Shown here in pieces: positions 7,618 to 13,678 of a stretch of 16,087 bases of DNA. A model generated the notes under the pieces. The model was not told the DNA's origin. It searched no databases and worked only from the letters and a program-made list of their open reading frames with translations. The stretch is from the NCBI GenBank assembly GCA_021795095.1, contig JAJYPU010000032.1, positions 1-16,087 of the forward strand. The letters run 5' to 3'. The stretch's first letter is position 1, and each line of letters begins with the position of its first letter. The translations under genes and the position numbers were made by a program. Source of the stretch: Actinomycetes bacterium. GTDB taxonomy: Bacteria; Actinomycetota; Acidimicrobiia; Acidimicrobiales; RAAP-2.

Positions 7618-8282
7618 GAGTCGTCATCGCCGGCGGCGGGTCGGTGGGCACCGCGATCGCGCTCGACCTCATCGACCGACACCATGACGTGACCCTGCTC
7701 GAGCAGGTCACCGCCACCGCCGAGAGGCTCAAAGCGACCCTGCACGGCGTCAACGTGATGGCGGCAGACGCCTGTGAGTACGCCTGTCTCGTCTCGGCCG
7801 ACCTGCGCGACGCTGATGTCGTCATCGCCGCGACCGGCGACGACGAGGACAACCTGGTCGTCAGCTGGCTCTCCAAGCAGGAGTTCGGCGTGCCGCGCGT
7901 GATCGCGCGCATCAACAACTCGCGCAACGAGTGGCTCTTCAACGAGAGTTGGGGCGTCGACGTCTCAGTGTCGACCCCCGCCCTGATCACGTCGCTCGTC
8001 GACGAGGCCGTCGAGGTCGGCTCGATCATCAAGCTGCTCGACCTCGCCAACGGCAAGATGAAACTCATCGAGGTGACCCTGGCCGCGAGCGCCCCGGCCG
8101 TGGCGAACGAGCTCACCCTCGACGAGCTGCGTCTCAATGACGCGATCCGCGTCGTTGCCGTCGTGCGACGCGAGCAACCGCTCACCCCGACGCCGACCAT
8201 GCGGTTCCTCGAACACGACCACGTGATCCTGATGGCCCGCGAGAACGCGACCCACGACTGCGCCGACGCCTTCATCGGCTGA
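7614..8282 (+). CDS. ceoC: TrkA-type potassium uptake subunit (RCK domain), CeoC-like
   Basis: Second RCK subunit, 222 residues, with the Rossmann motif GGGSVG (7-12) and E30 at the end of strand two (LLEQ), where an acid contacts the nucleotide ribose. The middle carries CDVVIAATGDD-like sequence (ADVVIAATGDDEDN), then ARINNSRNEWLFNESWGVD and VSTPALITSLVDEAVEVG, which match mycobacterial CeoC almost motif for motif. An RCK_C-like domain fills about 135-215. The GTG start shares GTGA with the ceoB stop, so the two are translated together and likely form a hetero-oligomeric gating ring. No separate ribosome binding site is evident. The next gene, a HAD phosphatase, starts about 40 bases on. 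Confidence 0.93.
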   Translation: MRVVIAGGGSVGTAIALDLIDRHHDVTLLEQVTATAERLKATLHGVNVMAADACEYACLVSADLRDADVVIAATGDDEDNLVVSWLSKQEFGVPRVIARINNSRNEWLFNESWGVDVSVSTPALITSLVDEAVEVGSIIKLLDLANGKMKLIEVTLAASAPAVANELTLDELRLNDAIRVVAVVRREQPLTPTPTMRFLEHDHVILMARENATHDCADAFIG

Positions 8283-8309
8283 CGCCGGGGTTGGAAGGCC
8301 GCCTCGGCC

Positions 8310-8315
8310 TAGCAT
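8310..8315 (+). promoter_or_regulatory. Candidate -10 element for a leaderless HAD transcript
   Basis: TAGCAT fits TAnnnT and ends six bases before GTG 8322, the spacing expected if transcription starts at the GTG itself. The nearest purine-rich stretch (GGAAGG, 8293-8298) is too far upstream to serve as a Shine-Dalgarno. No clear -35 box is seen. Confidence 0.4.
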
Positions 8316-8321
8316 GTGGCC

Positions 8322-9089
8322 GTGCGAGCTGCGTTCTTCGACCTCGACAAGACGGTGATCGCCAAGTCATCGCTCGTCGCATTAGGCCCCGAGTTCCACG
8401 CCCGGGGCTTGCTGCACCGACGCACCATGATCCGCGCCGCGGTCACCCAGATCCTCTTCCTGCGCTTCGGCGCCGACGAGGACAAGTTGACCAAGATCCG
8501 CGAGTCGGTGCTGCGCGTCACCAAGGGCTGGGACCGCGACGAGGTCCGCGAACTGGTCACGAGCACCATCACCGAGGTCATCGAGCCGCTGATCTACGCC
8601 GAGGCGAAGGCCTTGATCGAACACCACCGCGACCAAGGTGACGAGGTCTGGCTCGTGAGCATGGCGCCGACCGAGATCGTCGAGCCTTTCGCCGAGTTGC
8701 TCGGCATCACCGGGGCCATCGCGTCACGCGCGACGATCGACGAGAACGGCAAGTTCACCGGTGAGATGGACTTCCTCGCCCAGGGCGAGAGCAAGGCCGA
8801 GGCCATCAGGGAGTTGGCCGAACAGCGCGGCATCGACCTCGCGAGCTCCTACGCCTACTCCGACTCCGAGACTGACTTGCCGATGCTCCAGACCGTCGGC
8901 CACGCCTACGCCGTCAACCCCGACCGTCAGCTCACGCGACTCGCCCACGACAACCAGTGGCCGATCCTGAGCTTCACTCACCCCGTGCGCGTGCACGATG
9001 GCACCAAGTCGCGCACGCCGTACTTCATCAGCGCCATCGTGATCGGGGCCGCAGCCGTCCTCGGCCAGTCCCGGATCCGTCGGCACTAG
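8322..9089 (+). CDS. HAD-IB family phosphatase (SerB-like) with hydrophobic C-terminal segment
   Basis: Phosphoaspartate-forming hydrolase of the haloacid dehalogenase superfamily, subfamily IB. From GTG 8322 (255 residues), motif I is DLDKT with nucleophile D7 and D9, motif II is S113 (LVSMAP), motif III is K158 (GESKAEA), and motif IV is D181 and D185 (YSDSETDLPML). An all-helical cap (about 15-100) lies between motifs I and II, typical of phosphoserine phosphatase-like and phospholipid-linked phosphatases. The last 25 residues include a hydrophobic stretch (YFISAIVIGAAAVLG) followed by RIRRH, suggesting membrane attachment, so a lipid phosphate substrate is possible. The substrate cannot be told. 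GTG 8316 is an alternative start adding two residues. It follows ceoC and converges on rpoD. Confidence 0.88.
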   Translation: MRAAFFDLDKTVIAKSSLVALGPEFHARGLLHRRTMIRAAVTQILFLRFGADEDKLTKIRESVLRVTKGWDRDEVRELVTSTITEVIEPLIYAEAKALIEHHRDQGDEVWLVSMAPTEIVEPFAELLGITGAIASRATIDENGKFTGEMDFLAQGESKAEAIRELAEQRGIDLASSYAYSDSETDLPMLQTVGHAYAVNPDRQLTRLAHDNQWPILSFTHPVRVHDGTKSRTPYFISAIVIGAAAVLGQSRIRRH

Positions 9090-9109
9090 GCCGTCGGGTC
9101 CTTGCGGGA

Positions 9110-10063
9110 CTAGAGCGTCAACAGGTCGCGCGCGCCCGTGTCGGACGAGGGGTGGCGCAACTTGCTCATCGCCCGGGCCTCGATCTGGCGGATCCGCTCG
9201 CGGGTGAGGTTCATCTCAGCGCCGACGTCCTCGAGGGTCCGGATCTCGCCGGCCCCGTCGAGCCCGAAGCGCATCCGCAGGATCTTCTGCTCGCGCTCGT
9301 CGAGGGGCTGGAGCAGCTTCTCGATAGCCGCGGGCATCATCTTGACCGCCGCGACGTCAAAGGGCGACTCCGCCGAGCGGTCCTCGACGACGTCACCGAG
9401 CTCGGCGTCGCCGTCCTCGCGCAGTGGCTCGGACAGCGAGATCGGCTCGGAACGGAAGCGCAGCGCCTCGATCAGCTTGTCCTCGGGCATCTCGCACTCA
9501 TCGCAGAGTTCCTTGATGGTCGGCGGACGGCCGAACTTCAACTCGAGGCGTGACTGGGCCTTCTGGACGCGCGCGAGCGTGTCGCCGGCGTGCACCGGGA
9601 GGCGGATCGTGCGACCGGTGTTGGCGATGCCACGCGTGATCGCCTGGCGGATCCACCACGTGGCGTAGGTCGAGAACTTGAAGCCCTTGCGCCAGTCGAA
9701 CTTCTCCACGGCGTGCATCAGTCCGAGGTTGCCCTCCTGGATGAGGTCGAGCAGCGGCAGGCCCGACGCCTGGTACTTCTTCGCGATCGAGACCACGAGG
9801 CGAAGGTTCGACTGCACGAAGTCACGCTCGGCCTGGTCACCGCGGTGTTCAGCCCGTCGCAGGGCCTGCTTACGTGCGGGGGTGAGCTTGATCTTCTTGT
9901 CGGTCTCGGCGGCGAGTAGCTCGGCTCGTGCCTCGCGGCCCTCCTCGATGGCCTGGGCCAACTGGACCTCGTCGTCCTTGGTCAGCAGCGTGTATTGACC
10001 GATGTCCGACAGGTACAGACGTACGAGATCCTCGTCGTCGCGATCAACGCGGTCCTTTGCCAT
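9110..10063 (-). CDS. rpoD: RNA polymerase sigma factor, RpoD/SigA-SigB family
   Basis: Group 1/2 sigma-70 protein directing RNA polymerase to housekeeping-type promoters. From ATG 10063 (317 residues) the parts are: region 1.2 (DLVRLYLSDIGQYTLL, about 12-27), region 2 with NLRLVVSIAKKY and LLDLIQEGNLGL and the -10 recognition segment TYATWWIRQAITRGI (about 132-146), region 3 (about 155-235), and region 4 with the -35 reading helix TRERIRQIEARAMSKLRH (287-304). Region 1.1 is absent, so it has the size of mycobacterial SigB rather than SigA. The ATG at 10081 is in frame, but AGAGGG sits five bases before ATG 10063, which I prefer. Whether it is the sole primary factor or a SigB-like second one cannot be told here. 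Confidence 0.93.
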   Translation of the reverse strand: MAKDRVDRDDEDLVRLYLSDIGQYTLLTKDDEVQLAQAIEEGREARAELLAAETDKKIKLTPARKQALRRAEHRGDQAERDFVQSNLRLVVSIAKKYQASGLPLLDLIQEGNLGLMHAVEKFDWRKGFKFSTYATWWIRQAITRGIANTGRTIRLPVHAGDTLARVQKAQSRLELKFGRPPTIKELCDECEMPEDKLIEALRFRSEPISLSEPLREDGDAELGDVVEDRSAESPFDVAAVKMMPAAIEKLLQPLDEREQKILRMRFGLDGAGEIRTLEDVGAEMNLTRERIRQIEARAMSKLRHPSSDTGARDLLTL

Positions 10064-10102
10064 GCTCTCCCTCTTCACCATCGCCGGTTCCCGACGTACC
10101 TA

Positions 10103-10108
10103 GTTATA
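10103..10108 (-). promoter_or_regulatory. Candidate -10 element of the sigma-factor gene
   Basis: TATAAC on the minus strand, 39 bases before ATG 10063, in the 59-base gap after the 166-residue upstream gene. This is the most consensus-like -10 in the window and suggests rpoD is not only read through from nadE. The -35 region is not clear; TTCCCG lies 18 bases upstream. Confidence 0.5.
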
Positions 10109-10122
10109 CGGGGGTAGGCAAC

Positions 10123-10623
10123 TTACCGGGAAATCACCAGACTCTCGCCGTACCCGGCGTCCTCAAGGGTCCGCGACAGCGCCCGCGCCGCCGCCTGCCA
10201 CGCGGGGTCGTCGTAGATCTCCTGGTCGTGGGCGTGCTGGGCCAGCTGGCGCAGCGCACGCACCACGACGTCGGTGACCTCGACCAGGGTCTCGCTCAGC
10301 GACGCGTCAGACTCGTCGACCCGGGCGTCGCGCAGCGCCACGAGCAGTCGGGGCAGCACGACCATCGTGGTCGCATAGACCGCGAGCGCCCCCGTCGGGT
10401 CGGCGTCGATGGCCGAGGTCAGCACGTCGACCACGACCGGCATAGGCGACACGGTCGCCTCGCCCAGCGCTTCGCGCAAGGTGAGCGACACCGTCCCGCA
10501 GGCCCGAGCCATCTCGTAGAGCCCGACGACGTAGCCGTCATCGCCCACCTCGCCGGCGCGTCGACCGAGGACGCCGTAGATAGCCTCAGCGGCGCTCGCG
10601 ATCGAGCGGGTGGTCTCGGTCAC
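10123..10623 (-). CDS. Uncharacterised 166-residue helical protein coupled to nadE
   Basis: I do not recognise a family. The protein is Ala/Val/Leu-rich, has no signal peptide, no Cys pairs and no nucleotide-binding motif, and reads as mostly amphipathic helix with two more hydrophobic stretches (about 55-70 and 85-96). Its N-terminus is MTETTRSIASAAEA. Support for a real gene: the GTG start shares GTGA with the nadE stop, the frame fills the whole gap between nadE and rpoD, and its codon third positions are GC-rich like the neighbours. Coupling to nadE means it is made with NAD synthetase, which alone does not reveal its job. Confidence 0.75.
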   Translation of the reverse strand: MTETTRSIASAAEAIYGVLGRRAGEVGDDGYVVGLYEMARACGTVSLTLREALGEATVSPMPVVVDVLTSAIDADPTGALAVYATTMVVLPRLLVALRDARVDESDASLSETLVEVTDVVVRALRQLAQHAHDQEIYDDPAWQAAARALSRTLEDAGYGESLVISR

Positions 10624-12374
10624 GACGTGGGCCGGAAGGCGTTGGTGATCGGCATGCGCCGGTCGCGTCCGAAGGCCTTGGAGGAGATGCGCACCCCCGG
10701 GGGCATCTGGCGACGCTTGTACTCACTGCCGTCCACGAGTCGCACAATGCGCAGCACCAACTCGGGGTCATGGCCGAGCTCGATCATGGCCTCGGCGGTG
10801 AAGTCGCGCTCGACGTAGAGCTCGAGCAGCGGGTCGAGCTCGTCGTAGGACGGCAGGGACTGGTCGTCGCGCTGATCGGGGCGCAACTCGGCCGAGGGCG
10901 CCTTCTCGAGCACCGACGCCGGGATCGGCTCGGGGTCGCCGACCTCGCGCGCGACTGCGTTGCGGTACCGGCACAGCTCGTAGACCAGGGTCTTGGGGAC
11001 GTCCTTGATCACGGCGAACCCACCGGCCGAGTCCCCGTAGAGCGTCGAGTACCCCGTCGCCATCTCGGACTTGTTGCCGGTGGTGAGCACGATGGCCCCG
11101 GTCGCGTTTGAGACCGCCATCAGGATCACCCCGCGGATGCGTGATTGGAGGTTCTCGTCAGTGAGCCCGACGGGCTCGGCGCCAAAGACGTCGCGGAGCA
11201 TTGAGGCGAAGGCGACGTGGGCGTCCTCGATCGGCACGGTGACCAGGTCGATGTCGAGGCGGGTAGCCAGTTCCACCGCGTCGGCGATCGAGTGATCCGA
11301 CGAGTAGCGGCTCGGCATGGCGAAGCCGCGCACGGCGGCGGCACCGACGGCGTCGGCGGCGATGGTCGCCACGAGCGAGGAGTCCACCCCGCCCGAGACG
11401 CCCAGGATGACCGAGCGGAACCCGTTCTTTCGCAGGTAGTCCCGGGTACCCGTGACCAGGGCCTGGTAGATCTCGGCCGTCTCCTCGGGCGGAGGCGTCA
11501 CGACGTTGGCCCGATAGGAGGTGCTCGTCGCTCGCGGCGCGGGCGAGATCGGCGTGCCGACCGAGGACGCTCGCGCCTCGACGTCGGCGAGCAGCATCGC
11601 CTCTTCGAACGCGCCGGCGCGCGCGATGACCGTCCCGTGCTCGTCGACGACGACGCTCTGGCCGTCAAAGACGAGTTCGTCCTGACCACCCACGAGGTTC
11701 ACGTAGGCGATCGGGCAATTGACCTCGCGCGCGCGGGCGGCCAGCATCGCCTCGCGTTCGTCGCGCCGACCGCGGGCGAAGGGCGACGCGTTGGCGACCA
11801 CGAGCATCGTCGCGCCCTGGGCGGCCAGCTGGGTGGCCGGCCCGTTGGCCGTCCACACGTCCTCACAAATCAGCAGGCCGACCGCGACGCCGTTTACGTT
11901 AACGATGGCGTGCTCGCCGATGCCGGGGTGGAAGTAGCGCTGCTCGTCGAAGACGTCGTAGTTGGGCAAGAGCCGCTTGGAGGCCGTCGCGACCACCTTG
12001 TTGGCGTCGATCACGGCCAGGGCGTTGGCGACGTGGGCGCGCGCGGGCGTCGTCTGGACGACGTCGCGGCCGTCGTTGGAGGGCGCGAGGCTGATCCAGC
12101 GCTCCCCGTCGGCGAGCACGGTGCCCACGACCACCGCCGGCCCCTCACCGAGGGACGCGAGCACCTCGAGCGCCTCGTCGGCGGCGATGATGAAGCCCTC
12201 CTTCAAGAGCAGGTCTTCGGGCGGGTAGCCGAGCAGGGAGAGTTCGGGCGTCACAACCAGGGCTGCACCGGCGGCGGCGGCCTGCGCGCGGAACCGGCCG
12301 ATCGTCGCGACGTTCGGGGCCAGTCCGCCAACCACCGCGTTCATCTGGGCGAGCGCGAGTCGAACAATGGGCAC
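10620..12374 (-). CDS. nadE: Glutamine-dependent NAD+ synthetase
   Basis: Last step of NAD synthesis: amidates nicotinic acid adenine dinucleotide using ATP and ammonia released from glutamine. The 584 residues contain an N-terminal nitrilase-type glutaminase domain with the catalytic triad E44 (TPELSLLGYPPED), K133 (SKRLLPNYDVFDE) and C170 (LLICEDVW), and a C-terminal synthetase domain with the PP-loop SGGVDSS (327-333) and TTGNKSEMATGYSTLYGD further on. The protein is complete. I place the start at GTG 12374 (MPIVRLALAQMN) because conserved sequence begins there and TAGGCT precedes it by seven bases; a TTG at 12452 is open but unsupported. It is divergent from glutamine synthetase II, so glutamine production and a glutamine-consuming enzyme share one intergenic region. 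Confidence 0.96.
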   Translation of the reverse strand: MPIVRLALAQMNAVVGGLAPNVATIGRFRAQAAAAGAALVVTPELSLLGYPPEDLLLKEGFIIAADEALEVLASLGEGPAVVVGTVLADGERWISLAPSNDGRDVVQTTPARAHVANALAVIDANKVVATASKRLLPNYDVFDEQRYFHPGIGEHAIVNVNGVAVGLLICEDVWTANGPATQLAAQGATMLVVANASPFARGRRDEREAMLAARAREVNCPIAYVNLVGGQDELVFDGQSVVVDEHGTVIARAGAFEEAMLLADVEARASSVGTPISPAPRATSTSYRANVVTPPPEETAEIYQALVTGTRDYLRKNGFRSVILGVSGGVDSSLVATIAADAVGAAAVRGFAMPSRYSSDHSIADAVELATRLDIDLVTVPIEDAHVAFASMLRDVFGAEPVGLTDENLQSRIRGVILMAVSNATGAIVLTTGNKSEMATGYSTLYGDSAGGFAVIKDVPKTLVYELCRYRNAVAREVGDPEPIPASVLEKAPSAELRPDQRDDQSLPSYDELDPLLELYVERDFTAEAMIELGHDPELVLRIVRLVDGSEYKRRQMPPGVRISSKAFGRDRRMPITNAFRPTS

Positions 12375-12381
12375 GACGTCG

Positions 12382-12387
12382 AGCCTA
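12382..12387 (-). promoter_or_regulatory. Candidate -10 element for a leaderless nadE transcript
   Basis: TAGGCT on the minus strand, seven bases before GTG 12374 and fitting TAnnnT. With no Shine-Dalgarno between it and the GTG, a transcript starting at the initiation codon is the simplest reading. No -35 consensus is evident. Confidence 0.4.
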
Positions 12388-12432
12388 TCGGCGACCGGTT
12401 CAGTCGCCCGAGTCCCCGCGAGGCGCCGCAAC

Positions 12433-12450
12433 GTTTCACACGCGGTTAAC
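12433..12450. promoter_or_regulatory. Possible GlnR-type half-box in the nadE/glnII intergenic region
   Basis: GTTTC, seven bases, then GTTAAC. Reversed, this resembles the streptomycete GlnR half-box gTnAC-n6-GaAAC, but with spacing seven and one mismatch in the gTnAC part. It lies about 80 bases upstream of a glutamine synthetase gene whose cluster encodes a GlnR-like regulator, which is the only reason to list it. Confidence 0.25.
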
Positions 12451-12520
12451 AAAACCCGCCTCGCGGCGACGAGTGGGTCGCCAGACTGGAGGACGACGCG
12501 TGAGGTTCGCGCTGACGGGT

Positions 12521-12526
12521 AAGGAG
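12521..12526 (+). promoter_or_regulatory. Ribosome binding site of glnII
   Basis: AAGGAG is the strongest Shine-Dalgarno in the window. It leaves two bases to ATG 12529 but five to GTG 12532, so it favours the GTG. Streptomycete GlnII also begins at the equivalent place (M-x-x-x-AEYIWIDGTEP). Confidence 0.65.
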
Positions 12527-12531
12527 CGATG

Positions 12532-13632
12532 GTGGCGTATCAGGCTGAGTACATCTGGATCGACGGCACGGAGCCGACGCGCAAGCTGCGCAGCAAGACC
12601 CGGATCGTCCCCGACGGCAAGAAGCCACCGGTGTGGGGCTTTGACGGTTCAAGCACCAACCAGGCGACCGGCCACTTCTCGGACTGCGTCCTCCAGCCGG
12701 TCTTCACGTGCCCCGACCCCCTGCGGGGGCCCAACGACGTGCTCGTGATGTGTGAGGTGCTCAACGCCGACTTAAGCGCGCACCCAACCAACACCCGCGC
12801 CGCCGCGGTTTCGGTCGCCAAGCAGTACGCGAGCTTCGAGCCGATGTTCGGCATCGAGCAGGAGTACACCTTCTTCCAGGACGGCCGTCCCTACGGCTGG
12901 CCCGAGGTCGGCTTCCCGGCGCCCCAGGGTCCGTATTACTGCGGCGTCGGTGGCACCAAGATGCCCGGCCGCGAGATCGTCGAGGCCCATACGCTCGCCT
13001 GCCTGCGCGCCGGACTCGCGATCGAGGGGACCAACGCCGAGGTGATGATGGGCCAGTGGGAGTTCCAGATCGGCGTGCTCGGCACCGTCGAGGTCGGCGA
13101 CCAGCTCTGGATCGCGCGGTGGCTGCTCGAGCGCATCGCCGAGGACTTCGGCGTCGACGTCAGCTTCGACGCCAAGCCCGTCAAGGGCGACTGGAACGGC
13201 GCCGGGGCCCACACCAACTTCTCGACCAAGCAGATGCGCGCCGCCGGTGGCTGGGACGCGATCATCGCGGGCTGCGAGGCCCTCGGCACCCGGGTGCACG
13301 AGCACATCGAGAACTACGGTGACGGGATCAAGGACCGCCTCACCGGGGCCCACGAGACCGCACCGTGGTCAAAGTTCTCCTACGGCGTCTCGGACCGCGG
13401 CTCGTCGGTGCGCATCCCCGGCGGCGTCGCGCGCGAGAAGCGCGGCTACCTGGAGGACCGTCGCCCCAACGCCAACGTCGACCCCTACGTGGTCGCACGC
13501 CTGATGGTCGAGACCATCTGCGGCGCCGCCGCCTCGGCCAAGCCCGTGGCGAAGTCGGCGGCCAAGCGCACGCCCGCCGCGAAGACCGTGGCGAAGAAGG
13601 CGCCCGCGCGCAAGGCCCCGGCTCGCCGATAG
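12532..13632 (+). CDS. glnII: Glutamine synthetase type II with basic Lys/Ala/Pro-rich C-terminal tail
   Basis: Makes glutamine from glutamate, ammonia and ATP in the cytosol; GSII is the eukaryote-like decameric class also found in Streptomyces, Frankia and rhizobia. The protein matches actinobacterial GlnII through its length: AEYIWIDGTEP at the start, WGFDGSSTNQA, FGIEQEYTFF with catalytic glutamates, APQGPYYCGVG, AEVMMGQWEFQIG, GDWNGAGAHTNFSTK, and HETAPWSKFSYGVSDRG to RRPNANVDPYVV. Where homologs end, this one runs on for about 30 residues with 11 Lys/Arg and no acids (AKRTPAAKTVAKKAPARKAP), like the tail of TopA here. I choose GTG 12532 by Shine-Dalgarno spacing and homolog alignment; ATG 12529 adds one residue. 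GSII is not controlled by adenylylation. A GSI-type gene and a GlnR-like regulator follow. Confidence 0.95.
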   Translation: MAYQAEYIWIDGTEPTRKLRSKTRIVPDGKKPPVWGFDGSSTNQATGHFSDCVLQPVFTCPDPLRGPNDVLVMCEVLNADLSAHPTNTRAAAVSVAKQYASFEPMFGIEQEYTFFQDGRPYGWPEVGFPAPQGPYYCGVGGTKMPGREIVEAHTLACLRAGLAIEGTNAEVMMGQWEFQIGVLGTVEVGDQLWIARWLLERIAEDFGVDVSFDAKPVKGDWNGAGAHTNFSTKQMRAAGGWDAIIAGCEALGTRVHEHIENYGDGIKDRLTGAHETAPWSKFSYGVSDRGSSVRIPGGVAREKRGYLEDRRPNANVDPYVVARLMVETICGAAASAKPVAKSAAKRTPAAKTVAKKAPARKAPARR

Positions 13633-13678
13633 CCCCGTCGCGCAAGGCCGTGCCCGTGCCCTGACCAGAGGTGCGAGA

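Noticed and set aside
9097..9111. Bidirectional terminator between the HAD gene and rpoD
   Set aside because: GGTCC-TTGCG-GGACT gives only a five-pair stem with one G-T pair and no T tract. It is too weak to call a terminator.
11217..12449. 410-codon open frame on the plus strand opposite nadE
   Set aside because: Antisense to a complete NAD synthetase with all catalytic residues; no recognisable motif of its own.
12375..12452. Longer N-terminus of NadE from a TTG at 12452
   Set aside because: The 26 extra residues show no family similarity, TTG is a poor start, and conserved sequence begins at GTG 12374.
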